From the NCBI RefSeq assembly GCF_020911885.1, contig NZ_CP087132.1, forward strand, positions 1,612,001 through 1,676,000: DNA of 64,000 bases, read 5' to 3'. This DNA is from Flavobacterium acetivorans. Its GTDB lineage: Bacteria > Bacteroidota > Bacteroidia > Flavobacteriales > Flavobacteriaceae. The stretch's first letter is position 1, and each line of letters opens with the position of its first letter. The notes under the pieces are model-generated. The model was not told the origin of the DNA. It worked only from the letters and a program-made list of their open reading frames with translations, and searched no databases. Below, piece after piece: positions 55,706-64,000 of this stretch. Position numbers and translations under genes: made by a program.

Positions 55706-55720
55706 AAAATAGTTAGCATA

Positions 55721-55763
55721 AAAAAAGGGCTATAAAGTATCAGATACTTTATAGCCTTTTTTA
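55721..55763. terminator. Bidirectional terminator between the PspC and permease genes
   Basis: 14-bp stem GGCTATAAAGTATC / GATACTTTATAGCC flanked by A and T runs, between convergent genes. Confidence 0.85.
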
Positions 55764-55776
55764 TTTCAGTAATAAA

Positions 55777-57228
55777 TTATTTGTCAGGATTGTTTAATTT
55801 ACTGTTTTTCTTTCCGTATACAAAATAGAAAAGAACCCCTAAAGCCATCCATAAAACTAATCGAATCCAGCTTTCATAAGGTAGAGAGTACATTAAATAT
55901 ACACAAACTAAAATCCCTGCAATAGGAACAAAAGGAACGAAAGGAGTTCTGAAAGATCTTGGTGCATCTGGCATTTTTTTACGCATTACCAAAACACCAA
56001 AACAAACTAAAGTAAAAGCCAATAAGGTTCCAATACTCACCATATGACCTAAATCACTTACAGGTACGAAACCGGCAAACAAACTAACAAAAAACATAAA
56101 GAATAAATTTGTTTTCCAAGGAGTGCGGAATTTTTTATGAATTTCTCCAAAAAATGGAGGTAATAGACCGTCTTTACTCATGGTGTAAAAGACACGACTT
56201 TGTCCCATTAACATCACTAGCATTACTGAGGTGTATCCTGCCAAAATAGCTACAATTAGTCCTGTTTGAAGGAAGTTGTATCCGGTTACAGCAAATGCAG
56301 TTGCAGCAGGTTTTGCATCACCAGCAAATTGATAATAAGGTATAAGACCAGTCATCACATGAGCAAACAGTACATATAGAATAGTACAAATAATTAGAGA
56401 ACCTAAAATACCGATTGGCATTCCTTTTTGAGGGTTCTTTGCTTCTTGAGCTGCAGTTGAAACAGCATCAAAGCCAATGAAAGCGAAGAAAACTGTTCCA
56501 GCTCCGGCTGCAATTCCGGTCCATCCAAATTGACCTTTTACACCTGTGTTTTCAGGAATATATGGAGAATAGTTAGCTGGGTCTATATAGTGCCATCCTA
56601 AAACGATAAACAATATTACTACGATAACTTTTAATACTACTAAAAAGTTATTGATGTTTGCTGATTCTTTGGTTCCTCTAATTAATAATAAAGACAATAA
56701 AGAAACGATTAAAATAGCAGGAAGGTTGATGTAGCCACCCTCGACTACGGTTCCATCTCCCAAGGTTAGAGTTTCCCAGGGCGAACAGATAAATTTTGGA
56801 TTGAGATGTACGCCATATTTGTTTAGCAGTTCGAGTAAGTACCGTGACCAGCTTACTCCAACGGTTGCGGCCCCTAAAGCATATTCTAAAACCAAATCCC
56901 AACCAATAATCCAAGCCATAAATTCTCCCATTGTAGCATAAGAGTAGGTGTAAGCGCTACCAGCAACAGGTATCATAGATGCAAATTCAGCATAACAAAG
57001 ACCTGCAAAGGCACATCCTATAGCTGCTAAAACAAAAGAGAGGGTTACAGCAGGTCCCGCATGTTCGGCTGCCGCAATTCCTGTTAATGAAAATAATCCG
57101 GCACCAATTATTGCACCAACTCCCAGGGCTACAAGTGATCGAGAAGATAAAGTTCTTTTTAATCCTTTCTCATCTTCTGACGCTTCGTTTAGTAAAACCG
57201 ATAGAGGTTTTGTTTTCCAAATTGACAT
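55777..57228 (-). CDS. APC family amino acid permease
   Basis: 483 residues, about twelve membrane helices. The signature GVGAIIGAGLFSLTG is at residues 37-51, with FAFIGFDAVSTAAQEAKNPQKGMP in the middle. It matches the cationic or broad-specificity amino acid transporter group (YfnA-like). An inner-membrane importer. The substrate is not predictable from sequence. A 299-base gap upstream contains no recognisable feature. Confidence 0.9.
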   Translation of the reverse strand: MSIWKTKPLSVLLNEASEDEKGLKRTLSSRSLVALGVGAIIGAGLFSLTGIAAAEHAGPAVTLSFVLAAIGCAFAGLCYAEFASMIPVAGSAYTYSYATMGEFMAWIIGWDLVLEYALGAATVGVSWSRYLLELLNKYGVHLNPKFICSPWETLTLGDGTVVEGGYINLPAILIVSLLSLLLIRGTKESANINNFLVVLKVIVVILFIVLGWHYIDPANYSPYIPENTGVKGQFGWTGIAAGAGTVFFAFIGFDAVSTAAQEAKNPQKGMPIGILGSLIICTILYVLFAHVMTGLIPYYQFAGDAKPAATAFAVTGYNFLQTGLIVAILAGYTSVMLVMLMGQSRVFYTMSKDGLLPPFFGEIHKKFRTPWKTNLFFMFFVSLFAGFVPVSDLGHMVSIGTLLAFTLVCFGVLVMRKKMPDAPRSFRTPFVPFVPIAGILVCVYLMYSLPYESWIRLVLWMALGVLFYFVYGKKNSKLNNPDK

Positions 57229-57527
57229 ATATTTATGGGTTTTATTGTTTTAAGTTTTCAAATGTATTCTTTTTTGTAAAATATTAAAACAATTATCTAG
57301 TTTTATAGGTAAATATTGTTGTTTTTGATTTGCAATTTGCTGCTTTATTCTGAAATAAGTATATTTCTTCTGTTAATCTTGTGAAAAACTCAACGTTATC
57401 TCATTGGTTATTGAACAATTGTCTTTAAGTTGTTGATTTTGTGTTATTTTTAATAAATTTAATATTTGTTAATTACTGTCGTTAGGCAGGTTATAATATA
57501 AGTTAAGTAATCATAATTTTATCATAA

Positions 57528-58415
57528 ATGGATTTAAAAAAAGCGAATACTTATTTTAAATTTTCGAAATCACAAAGTGCAGGGATTTTCTCATTATTTA
57601 TAATTATTATAATCTTGCAGTCAATTTATTTTTTTATTGGTTTTGATCCAGCTGTGCAAAGCGCTCCCGAAAAACAAAAGTGGCTTTCTGTTCAGTCCGA
57701 AATTGATTCGATGAAAGAAGCGAATTCGAAACGTGATTTTAAAATTTATCTTTTCAATCCCAATTTTATTACAGATTACAAAGGGTATAAACTTGGAATG
57801 TCAATTGAAGAAATCGATAGGCTTCTTTTGTATAGAAAAATGGGGAAGTTTGTTAATTCAGCAAAAGAATTTCAAAATGTCACTAAAGTTTCTGATTCTC
57901 TTTTGAATGTAATGTCGCCTTATTTTAAATTCCCGGATTGGGTGAATAAGCAAAAAGAATCTAAAAAGTACATAGATTATAAGGATAAGACTTTTTCAAA
58001 AAAGGAAAAGCTTGTTTTGATAGACATCAATACAGCTACTAAGGAAGATTTGATGAAAGTTTATGGGATAGGCGAGGTGATTTCTGTTCGTATCTTAAAG
58101 TTGAAGGAAAGTCTTGGTGGATTTGTTTCAATGAATCAGATGGAGGATGTTTGGGGTTTGTCCCCTGAAGTAATTGAAAAGCTTAATGCTCGTTTCAAGA
58201 TTTCGGCTTTGCCGGATATCAAAAAAATAGATATAAATAATGCTTCGTTAAAGGAAATTGCTCAGTTTCCATATTTTAAATATGCGTTAGCAAAGGAAAT
58301 TGTAATGTATAGAAGTATGAATGGGGATCTTAAAGGTGTTGAGGATTTAACAAAAATTAAAGGTTTCCCAATAGAAAAAGCGAATATAATTGGTTTATAT
58401 TTGGCATTTAATTAG
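57528..58415 (+). CDS. Helix-hairpin-helix domain protein (ComEA-like)
   Basis: 295 residues. One N-terminal membrane helix (about 18-36), a linker, then three HhH repeats: LYRKMGKFVNSAKEFQNV, IDINTATKEDLMKVYGIGEVISVRILKLKE..GGFVSMNQMEDVWGL, and IDINNASLKEIAQFPYFKYALAKEIVMYR..GDLKGVEDLTKIKGF. DNA binding in the periplasm, as in ComEA DNA uptake, is plausible, but this larger Bacteroidota form has not been characterised to my knowledge. Confidence 0.88.
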   Translation: MDLKKANTYFKFSKSQSAGIFSLFIIIIILQSIYFFIGFDPAVQSAPEKQKWLSVQSEIDSMKEANSKRDFKIYLFNPNFITDYKGYKLGMSIEEIDRLLLYRKMGKFVNSAKEFQNVTKVSDSLLNVMSPYFKFPDWVNKQKESKKYIDYKDKTFSKKEKLVLIDINTATKEDLMKVYGIGEVISVRILKLKESLGGFVSMNQMEDVWGLSPEVIEKLNARFKISALPDIKKIDINNASLKEIAQFPYFKYALAKEIVMYRSMNGDLKGVEDLTKIKGFPIEKANIIGLYLAFN

Positions 58416-58615
58416 ATGTGTGTATTAAAGGGTTTGAGCTTTTCTTAATTGGATACAAAATATTCTTTTGTTACTTGTTTTGATTTCGGGAAGTTGTAAC
58501 TCTGTTATCTAGCTTAACATTAGCTTAAATCTGAGGTATAAAGTCCTTGCTTTTTGTTTTTGTTAAAAAAGTTTCTGCCACATCAATTTGTCAAAACAAT
58601 AAAATTATTAATTAT

Positions 58616-59785
58616 ATGGATTCAGTTTATTTCACGGAAGAACATCAATTATTTAGAGAGAGTTTAAAAGATTTTTTGCATAAAGAAGTTGTACCTCATA
58701 TTGAAAAATGGGAAAAAACAGGTACAATAGAGCGTTTTATATGGAAAAAGTTTGGTGAAATGGGTTTTTTAGGAATACGCTATCCTGAGGTTTATGGTGG
58801 GTTGAATTTGGATTTATTCTATACGGTTATTTTTCTAGAAGAGCTTCAAAAAATAAAATCTGCTGGTTTTGCTGCTGCTATGTGGGCGCATTCTTATTTA
58901 GCGATGACGCATTTAAATGCTGAAGGTGACGAGCGAATTAAGCAAGACTATTTAGCGCCAAGTATAGCTGGTGATAAAATAGGAGCTTTGTGTATTACAG
59001 AGCCTTTTGGTGGTAGTGATGTTGCAGGGATGAGAACAACGGCTGTTAAAAAAGGAGATAAATATGTTATTAACGGCTCTAAAACTTTTATTACAAATGG
59101 TGTTTATGGAGATTATTATGTAGTTGCTGCAAAAACAAGTCCAGAGCTGGGAAATAAAGGGATAAGTATGTTTTTGATGGATAGTAATCTCAAAGGGATT
59201 TCAGCTACCAAATTAGATAAATTAGGTTGGAGAGCTTCGGATACAGCCGAAATCGCATTTGATAATGTAGAAATACCTCTAGAGAATTTAATGGGAGAAG
59301 AAGGAAAGGGTTTTCCTTATATTATGCAGCATTTTGCTTTAGAGCGCTTGATTATGGCTATAAATGCCCATGCAAGAGCGGAGTATGCTATTGATTATAC
59401 AATAGGATATATGTCGCAACGCGAAGCATTTGGTAAAACAATAGATAAGTTTCAGGCATTAAGGCATACATTAGTAGAGCACGCAACGGATGTTGAGCAT
59501 TGCAAGGTGTTTAATTATGCCGCTGTAGCGCGATTGGATAAAGGGGAGTATGTGGTTAAGGAGGCTACCATGGCTAAATTGAAGTCTACAAAAGTGGCCG
59601 ATGAAACCATTTATAGTTGTCTGCAAATGTTGGGTGGTTATGGTTATATGGAAGAATATCCTTTAGCACGTTTGTTTAGAGATAGTCGTTTGGGGCCAAT
59701 TGGCGGAGGAACTTCGGAAATTCTTAAAGAGATTCTTTCGAAAATGATTATTGATAAACAAAATTATAAGCCAGCCGTGAAATAA
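58616..59785 (+). CDS. Acyl-CoA dehydrogenase family protein
   Basis: 389 residues from MDSVYFTEEHQLFRESL (the open frame continues 23 codons upstream). FAD-dependent oxidation of acyl-CoA thioesters. Family signatures are ALCITEPFGGSDVAGMRTTA, GWRASDTAEIAFDNVEIP, FGKTIDKFQALRH and GGYGYMEEYPLARLFRDSRLGPIGGGTSEI, the latter with the usual catalytic glutamate region. Chain-length preference is unknown. It precedes rpsU, a conserved neighbour in Flavobacteriia. Confidence 0.93.
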   Translation: MDSVYFTEEHQLFRESLKDFLHKEVVPHIEKWEKTGTIERFIWKKFGEMGFLGIRYPEVYGGLNLDLFYTVIFLEELQKIKSAGFAAAMWAHSYLAMTHLNAEGDERIKQDYLAPSIAGDKIGALCITEPFGGSDVAGMRTTAVKKGDKYVINGSKTFITNGVYGDYYVVAAKTSPELGNKGISMFLMDSNLKGISATKLDKLGWRASDTAEIAFDNVEIPLENLMGEEGKGFPYIMQHFALERLIMAINAHARAEYAIDYTIGYMSQREAFGKTIDKFQALRHTLVEHATDVEHCKVFNYAAVARLDKGEYVVKEATMAKLKSTKVADETIYSCLQMLGGYGYMEEYPLARLFRDSRLGPIGGGTSEILKEILSKMIIDKQNYKPAVK

Positions 59786-59931
59786 TGGCGAATTCTAATT
59801 GATTAAAAAAGGTTTTTTTGTTTATTTCTGTTTTGTTAATTAGAAAATGAGGAAAAATGAATTTTGTTTGTTGAGATTTATTTCTTTTAAAATAATCCGA
59901 AATTTATAACTCATAACTCATAAATAATATA

Positions 59932-59958
59932 TACTTTTGCACACTTAACGAAAGGGGG
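59932..59958 (+). promoter_or_regulatory. Promoter -7 element and strong Shine-Dalgarno sequence of rpsU
   Basis: TACTTTTG at 59932-59939 matches TAnnTTTG. AAAGGGGGTG (59951-59960), ending eight bases before the ATG at 59969, is a strong Shine-Dalgarno sequence, rare among the other genes here. In Flavobacterium johnsoniae rpsU is known to be autoregulated through such a sequence and bS21. Confidence 0.8.
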
Positions 59959-59968
59959 TGTCAATATT

Positions 59969-60163
59969 ATGTTAATTATACCAATTAAAGACGGAGAAAA
60001 TATCGATAGAGCATTAAAGCGCTATAAAAGAAAATTTGATAAAACAGGAACTGTTCGTCAGTTAAGAGCACGTACTGCTTTTATTAAGCCTTCTGTGAAA
60101 AATAGAATTAAGATCCAGAAAGCAGCTTATATTCAAAACATGAAAGATAACTTAGAGAACTAG
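59969..60163 (+). CDS. rpsU: 30S ribosomal protein bS21
   Basis: 64 residues, IPIKDGENIDRALKRYKRKFDKTGTVRQLRARTAFIKPSVKNRIK. Binds near the anti-Shine-Dalgarno end of 16S rRNA, which in Bacteroidota it helps to sequester. The strong Shine-Dalgarno sequence before the gene fits autoregulation. A terminator follows before xerC. Confidence 0.97.
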   Translation: MLIIPIKDGENIDRALKRYKRKFDKTGTVRQLRARTAFIKPSVKNRIKIQKAAYIQNMKDNLEN

Positions 60164-60186
60164 TTAATATCTTTTTAAATTAAATG

Positions 60187-60233
60187 CCGTTAGTCATTAA
60201 AGTTTTATAACTTTGATACTAACGGTTTTTTTA
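60187..60233 (+). terminator. Terminator of rpsU
   Basis: Outer stem CCGTTAGT / ACTAACGG with an inner AAAGTT / AACTTT hairpin, followed by nine T. It makes the longer upstream reading of xerC (from 60213) unlikely. Confidence 0.82.
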
Positions 60234-60239
60234 TTTTAT

Positions 60240-61133
60240 ATGAGTTCCATTTTAATTGCATTCAGGGATTATTTAGAGAAGGAGAAGAAATATTCTCAGC
60301 ACACTGTGAATGCGTATTTGAATGATTTGGCAAGTTTTCAGTCTTTTAATGAGATTTGTTTTGGTCAGGATGATTTAGAAAAAGTGGTGTATTCTCAAAT
60401 TAGGAGTTGGATAGTTTCATTGGTTGATAATGGAATGTCGAATGCCTCTATTAATAGAAAAATAGCATCTTTAAAAGCTTTTTATAAGTTTCTATTAAAA
60501 ATCAAGCGGATAGAGGTTAGTCCGCTACTTAAGCACAAAGCATTAAAAACGGCAAAAAAACTGCAGATACCTTTTTCAGAGAAAGAAGTGGATGCGGTCT
60601 TGGCTGGAGCTTCGGTTTTAGTTGGTTTTGAAGAGGTGAGGAATAAGTTGATAATTGACTTGTTTTATACTACGGGTATACGAAGGACGGAATTGATTCA
60701 TTTAGGGGTTAATGCAGTTGATTTTTCGAATAACACAATAAAGGTTCTTGGTAAGAGAAATAAAGAAAGGTTGCTTCCTGTTTTGTCTGTTGTGATGGAT
60801 CAGTTTTTGTTATATGTTAAGGAGAAGGCTCTGTTGGGAATTAGTGAGGATTGTGGTTATTTTTTTACAACAAAAAAAGGATTAAAATTGAGTGATTCTT
60901 TTGTGTATCGGTTAATAAATTCTTACTTTAGTACTGTCTCGGAAAAGGTAAAAAAAAGTCCGCATATTTTAAGACATACGTTTGCGACTCATTTATTAAA
61001 TAACGGGGCAGATTTGAATTCGGTAAAAGAATTATTAGGTCATTCTAGTTTGGCTTCAACGCAAATTTATACGCACAGTAGTTTGTCTGAGTTGAAAAAG
61101 ATTTATGAAGAGGCGCATCCAAGGAATAGATAA
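60240..61133 (+). CDS. xerC: Tyrosine recombinase XerC/XerD family
   Basis: 297 residues from [19 protein letters not shown]. An N-terminal SAM-like core-binding domain (to about 95) is followed by a catalytic domain with R of [13 protein letters not shown] in [14 protein letters not shown], HxxR of [12 protein letters not shown], and H..Y of [14 protein letters not shown]. Resolves chromosome dimers at dif. The gene order rpsU-xerC-hpf is typical of the group, so this is a housekeeping recombinase, not a mobile-element integrase. Confidence 0.92.
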   Translation: MSSILIAFRDYLEKEKKYSQHTVNAYLNDLASFQSFNEICFGQDDLEKVVYSQIRSWIVSLVDNGMSNASINRKIASLKAFYKFLLKIKRIEVSPLLKHKALKTAKKLQIPFSEKEVDAVLAGASVLVGFEEVRNKLIIDLFYTTGIRRTELIHLGVNAVDFSNNTIKVLGKRNKERLLPVLSVVMDQFLLYVKEKALLGISEDCGYFFTTKKGLKLSDSFVYRLINSYFSTVSEKVKKSPHILRHTFATHLLNNGADLNSVKELLGHSSLASTQIYTHSSLSELKKIYEEAHPRNR

Positions 61134-61173
61134 TGATTCTGTAAAAAAGTTTAACTATTAAAAAAAAGTAATT

Positions 61174-61476
61174 ATGAAGGTAAATGTTCATGCGGTTAAC
61201 TTTACTGTTGACGGGAAATTAGTGGATTATGTTCAAGAGAGAATGGATAAGCTGGAAAAGTATTATGATAAGGTGGTCTCGTCAGATGTCTATTTGAAGG
61301 TGGAAAAGACGAGTGATAAAGAGAATAAGCTTGTTGAGGTAAAGGTTAATGTTCCGGGGGATGATTTTCTGGTAAAAAAACAATGTAAAACTTTTGAGGA
61401 GGCAATCGAATTGTCGGCAGAATCCTTGGAGAGATTGCTGGTAAAAAGAAAAGAAAAAATAAGAACACATATATAA
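61174..61476 (+). CDS. hpf: Ribosome hibernation-promoting factor (short form)
   Basis: 100 residues: VNVHAVNFTVDGKLVDYVQERMDKLEKYYDKV and the late KQCKTFEEAIELSAESLERLLVKRKEK are the HPF/YfiA core. It lacks the long C-terminal domain, so it is the short type. It binds the small subunit in stationary phase. It lies 40 bases after xerC and is probably co-transcribed with it. Confidence 0.94.
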   Translation: MKVNVHAVNFTVDGKLVDYVQERMDKLEKYYDKVVSSDVYLKVEKTSDKENKLVEVKVNVPGDDFLVKKQCKTFEEAIELSAESLERLLVKRKEKIRTHI

Positions 61477-61499
61477 TGCAAATTTTTTTAAAAAAATGT

Positions 61500-61557
61500 T
61501 TTGATTCATGGATAAAATCTCTACATTTGCAGTCCGTTAGAAATAGCGGACTTTTTT
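61500..61557 (+). promoter_or_regulatory. Promoter and promoter-proximal hairpin of the tRNA-tuf operon
   Basis: TTTG (61500-61503), 18 bases, TACATTTG (61522-61529): a full promoter. Right after it AGTCCGTTA / TAGCGGACT (one G-U) and seven T form a terminator-like hairpin at about 61531-61557, only ten bases before tRNA-Thr. It may end the hpf transcript or act on new transcripts. Confidence 0.65.
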
Positions 61558-61567
61558 TATTGAAATC

Positions 61568-61641
61568 GCCAGCGTAGCTCAGTTGGCTAGAGCAGCTGAT
61601 TTGTAATCAGCAGGTCGTGGGTTCGAGTCCCTCCGCCGGCT
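61568..61641 (+). tRNA. tRNA-Thr (anticodon TGT)
   Basis: 74 bases. Acceptor GCCAGCG with CGCCGGC (one A-C mismatch), D arm GCTC..GAGC, anticodon stem CTGAT-TTGTAAT-ATCAG with anticodon TGT, and TΨC arm GTGGGTTCGAGTCCCTC. The CCA end is not encoded. Confidence 0.95.
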
Positions 61642-61692
61642 CTTTTTTCCAATGCGATTGGAACCAGTTCATGCAATTATTGATAAAAAAAA

Positions 61693-61773
61693 GGGGAGAT
61701 ACTCAAGCGGCCAACGAGGGCAGACTGTAAATCTGCTGTGAGAACTTCGCAGGTTCGAATCCTGCTCTCCCCA
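61693..61773 (+). tRNA. tRNA-Tyr (anticodon GTA)
   Basis: 81 bases with a long variable arm (class II). Acceptor GGGGAGA / TCTCCCC, anticodon stem CAGA-CTGTAAA-TCTG with anticodon GTA, and T loop GGTTCGAATC. Confidence 0.95.
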
Positions 61774-61858
61774 CAAGAATGGAATTTAGGTTGCTTATTT
61801 TTGAAAATAGATTTAAGGTCTGGATTTTGAAAATAAAAGCTTTTAAATCAAGGGTTCT

Positions 61859-61930
61859 GCCGACTTAGCTCAGAGGTAGAGTGCTTCCTTGGTAAGGAAG
61901 AGGTCACGGGTTCAATTCCCGTAGTTGGCT
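61859..61930 (+). tRNA. tRNA-Thr (anticodon GGT)
   Basis: 72 bases. Acceptor GCCGACT / AGTTGGC, anticodon stem CTTCC-TTGGTAA-GGAAG with anticodon GGT, and T arm CGGGTTCAATTCCCG. No tRNA-Gly lies between Tyr and Thr, unlike in E. coli. Confidence 0.95.
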
Positions 61931-61984
61931 CAAGTAAGTAGGAAATTGAAATAAATATATAACTAAGATTAAAAATTAAGTAAA

Positions 61985-63172
61985 ATGGCAAAAGAAACCT
62001 TTAACCGTTCGAAACCACACTTAAATATTGGTACGATCGGACACGTAGATCATGGAAAAACTACATTAACTGCTGCGATAACTAAAGTGTTATCTGATGC
62101 AGGTTACTGTCAAGCAAAATCATTTGATCAAATTGATAATGCTCCTGAAGAAAAAGAAAGAGGTATTACAATTAATACATCACACGTTGAGTATGAAACT
62201 GCTAACCGTCACTATGCGCACGTTGACTGTCCTGGTCACGCGGATTACGTAAAGAACATGGTTACTGGAGCTGCTCAAATGGATGGGGCTATTCTTGTTG
62301 TAGCTGCTACTGACGGACCAATGCCACAAACACGTGAGCATATCCTTTTAGGTCGTCAAGTAGGTATTCCTAGAATTGTTGTATTCATGAATAAAGTGGA
62401 TATGGTTGATGATGAGGAATTGTTAGAGCTTGTTGAAATGGAAATCAGAGACTTATTGTCTTTCTATGAATATGATGGGGATAATTGTCCTGTAATTCAA
62501 GGTTCTGCTTTAGGAGGATTGAATAATGATCCAGCTTGGGTACCAAAAATTCTTGAATTGATGGATGCTGTTGATGCTTGGATTGAAGAGCCTGTTAGAG
62601 ATGTTGCGAAACCTTTCTTGATGCCGGTTGAGGATGTATTTACAATTACAGGTCGTGGAACTGTTGCTACAGGTCGTATCGAAACTGGTGTTGCTAATAC
62701 AGGTGATGCGGTTGAAATTATTGGTATGGGGGCTGAGAAATTGACTTCTACTATTACTGGAGTTGAGATGTTCCGTAAAATCCTTGATAGAGGTGAAGCT
62801 GGAGATAACGTAGGTTTGTTGTTGAGAGGTATTGATAAAGAATCTATCAAAAGAGGAATGGTTATCATTAAGCCAGGATCTGTGAAGCCACACGCTACTT
62901 TTAAAGCTGAGGTTTATATCTTGAAAAAAGAAGAAGGTGGACGTCATACTCCATTCCATAATAACTACCGTCCACAGTTCTACGTACGTACAACTGACGT
63001 AACTGGAGTTATTACTTTGCCAGAAGGTGTAGAGATGGTTATGCCAGGAGATAACTTAACTATTAATGTAGCTTTGTTAAGCCCGATTGCAATGAATGTA
63101 GGTTTACGTTTTGCTATCCGTGAAGGTGGTAGAACTGTAGGTGCAGGTCAGGTAACTGAGATTGTAGCATAA
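61985..63172 (+). CDS. tuf: Elongation factor Tu
   Basis: 395 residues. Delivers aminoacyl-tRNA to the ribosome. GTPase motifs are GHVDHGKT (P loop), [17 protein letters not shown] and NKVD; domains II and III are complete and end [11 protein letters not shown]. It follows three tRNA genes and precedes tRNA-Trp, secE and nusG, the standard order. Confidence 0.99.
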   Translation: MAKETFNRSKPHLNIGTIGHVDHGKTTLTAAITKVLSDAGYCQAKSFDQIDNAPEEKERGITINTSHVEYETANRHYAHVDCPGHADYVKNMVTGAAQMDGAILVVAATDGPMPQTREHILLGRQVGIPRIVVFMNKVDMVDDEELLELVEMEIRDLLSFYEYDGDNCPVIQGSALGGLNNDPAWVPKILELMDAVDAWIEEPVRDVAKPFLMPVEDVFTITGRGTVATGRIETGVANTGDAVEIIGMGAEKLTSTITGVEMFRKILDRGEAGDNVGLLLRGIDKESIKRGMVIIKPGSVKPHATFKAEVYILKKEEGGRHTPFHNNYRPQFYVRTTDVTGVITLPEGVEMVMPGDNLTINVALLSPIAMNVGLRFAIREGGRTVGAGQVTEIVA

Positions 63173-63190
63173 TTATAAAATAAATTTATA

Positions 63191-63220
63191 ACCAGCAATA
63201 TCTTTATTGGTATTGCTGGT
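63191..63220 (+). terminator. Hairpin after tuf
   Basis: 10-bp stem ACCAGCAATA / TATTGCTGGT, ten-base loop. Few T follow, so it could be a weak terminator or an RNase processing site before tRNA-Trp. Confidence 0.55.
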
Positions 63221-63227
63221 TAATTCT

Positions 63228-63298
63228 ACGGGCGTAGTTCAAGGGTAGAATAGCGGTCTCCAAAACCGTTGATGGGGGTTCGAATCCCTCCGCCCGTG
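63228..63298 (+). tRNA. tRNA-Trp (anticodon CCA)
   Basis: 71 bases. Acceptor ACGGGCG / CGCCCGT, anticodon loop CTCCAAA with anticodon CCA, and T arm GGGGGTTCGAATCCCTC. It lies between tuf and secE, as usual in Bacteroidota. Confidence 0.95.
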
Positions 63299-63314
63299 CA
63301 AAAAAATATATATC

Positions 63315-63512
63315 ATGGCAAAAATTGTTAATTACATATCAGAGGCATTTGAAGAATTGAAATCAAATGTGACTTGGCCTGTTTGGGCAGAAGTTCAAAA
63401 ACTTACGATTGTTGTTGCTGTTTTTTCGGTATTATTCGCTTTGGCAACATGGGGAGTGGATGAGTTTTTTACAAAAGCATTAGCTGGATTTTTTAACTGG
63501 ATAAAAGCTTAA
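63315..63512 (+). CDS. secE: Protein translocase subunit SecE
   Basis: 65 residues with a single membrane helix: YISEAFEELKSNVTWPVWAEVQKLTIVVAVFSVLFALATWGVDEFF. The amphipathic start and ending helix are typical of short SecE. It joins SecY and SecG in the translocon. Confidence 0.96.
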   Translation: MAKIVNYISEAFEELKSNVTWPVWAEVQKLTIVVAVFSVLFALATWGVDEFFTKALAGFFNWIKA

Positions 63513-63520
63513 TTTTTGTG

Positions 63521-64000
63521 ATGACAGATAGTAGTATAAAAAAGTGGTATGTCGTTCGAGCGGTAAGTGGTCAGGAAAATAAGGTAAAAGCTTATATTGA
63601 AACAGAAATCTCTAGATTAGGGATGGAAGATTTTGTTTCTCAAGTTTTGGTTCCTACTGAGAAAGTAGTTACTGTAAAAGAGGGAAAGAAGATTGTTAAG
63701 GATAAAGTTTATTTTCCGGGTTATGTTATGATTGAGGCTAACCTTATTGGAGAAATTCCACATATTATTAAGTCTATAACAAGTGTTATTGGTTTTTTAG
63801 GTGAAACTAAAGGTGGTGAGCCTGTTCCGTTAAGGATTTCCGAAGTAAATAGAATGTTAGGAAAAGTAGATGAGTTAGCTGTGAATACTGATACTCGTTC
63901 AATTCCTTTCAATGTTGGTGAAACGGTTAAGGTTATTGATGGTCCTTTTAATGGTTTCAATGGAACTGTTGAGAAAATCAATGAAGAAAAGCGTAAACTG
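63521..64000 (+). CDS. nusG: Transcription termination/antitermination factor NusG (N-terminal part)
   Basis: The first 160 codons; the gene runs off the window. The NGN domain is clear (KKWYVVRAVSGQENKVKAYIE, VLVPTEKVVTVKEGKK, YFPGYVMIEANL). The start of the KOW domain (GETVKVIDGPFNGFNGTVEKI) is present. Binds RNA polymerase and links to Rho or the ribosome. It lies eight bases after secE. Confidence 0.97.
   Translation, partial: MTDSSIKKWYVVRAVSGQENKVKAYIETEISRLGMEDFVSQVLVPTEKVVTVKEGKKIVKDKVYFPGYVMIEANLIGEIPHIIKSITSVIGFLGETKGGEPVPLRISEVNRMLGKVDELAVNTDTRSIPFNVGETVKVIDGPFNGFNGTVEKINEEKRKL

Noticed and set aside
60213..60239. Longer start for the Xer recombinase
   Set aside because: It falls in the rpsU terminator; MSSILIAF is the usual start.
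60240..61133. Integrase of a mobile element
   Set aside because: Position between rpsU and hpf and no attachment-site repeats point to the housekeeping Xer recombinase.
61774..61858. Possible tRNA-Gly between tRNA-Tyr and tRNA-Thr, by analogy with E. coli
   Set aside because: The spacer does not fold into a cloverleaf and has no TΨC-type box.

Overview
The window is a piece of a Flavobacterium-like chromosome (phylum Bacteroidota). The evidence is low G+C DNA, promoters of the TTTG / TAnnTTTG type, almost no Shine-Dalgarno sequences, paired SusC/SusD outer-membrane proteins, many lipoproteins, and the gene order rpsU-xerC-hpf-tRNAs-tuf-tRNA(Trp)-secE-nusG. I see no prophage, intact insertion sequence, CRISPR array or rRNA gene.

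Layout. 1-1852 (minus): a secreted cysteine-type sulfatase followed by its probable formylglycine-generating lipoprotein, cut by the window edge. 2123-5493 (minus): an envelope cluster with an M23 peptidase, a MerR regulator, LemA and two TPM-domain proteins. 5714-11071 (plus): alaS, a lipoprotein, a GSCFA protein and a DUF4230 protein. 11208-19944 (mostly minus): amino-acid metabolism, with an aromatic amino-acid hydroxylase, a phytase-like lipoprotein, a truncated globin, ilvA, an ilvN-like gene, a DUF4136 lipoprotein, hutU and a small DUF5522 gene. 20237-23780 (plus): a small membrane protein, a D-cysteine desulfhydrase-like enzyme, a glucosaminidase-LysM lipoprotein and hemL. 24406-27953 (plus): a likely copper locus with a small Cys-rich protein, MbnP, a di-heme MbnH/MauG-like enzyme and a beta-barrel protein. 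28164-37655: an uncharacterised 601-residue protein, lysS, a three-gene lipoprotein/metzincin/beta-barrel cluster, lipB and rnhB. 38042-49881 (plus): two SusC/SusD pairs and a porin. 50055-58415: a CBS-type PLP enzyme, an exonuclease, a PNGase F-like protein, a DUF2851 protein, a PspC protein, an amino-acid permease and an HhH protein. 58616-64000 (plus): an acyl-CoA dehydrogenase and the translation cluster.

The most notable feature lies between 16686 and 16987, directly upstream of ilvN-ilvA. After one clear promoter there are two consecutive transcription attenuators. Each has an 18-codon leader peptide beginning MKNLS, with nine isoleucine codons, followed by an intrinsic terminator. Both leaders also show the alternative pairings expected of a ribosome-stall attenuator. 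The IlvN-like protein they control has lost two residues that in E. coli IlvH are needed for valine feedback, and no ilvB, ilvC or ilvD lies nearby. My reading is a two-stage isoleucine sensor driving a module dedicated to isoleucine synthesis.

Other points of interest are the MbnP/MbnH operon with two additional Cys-rich members, a PNGase F-like protein with a GLPGLI-like N-terminal domain and a changed catalytic position, a metzincin-type lipoprotein, a strong Shine-Dalgarno sequence on rpsU, and two copies of a REP-like palindromic element.
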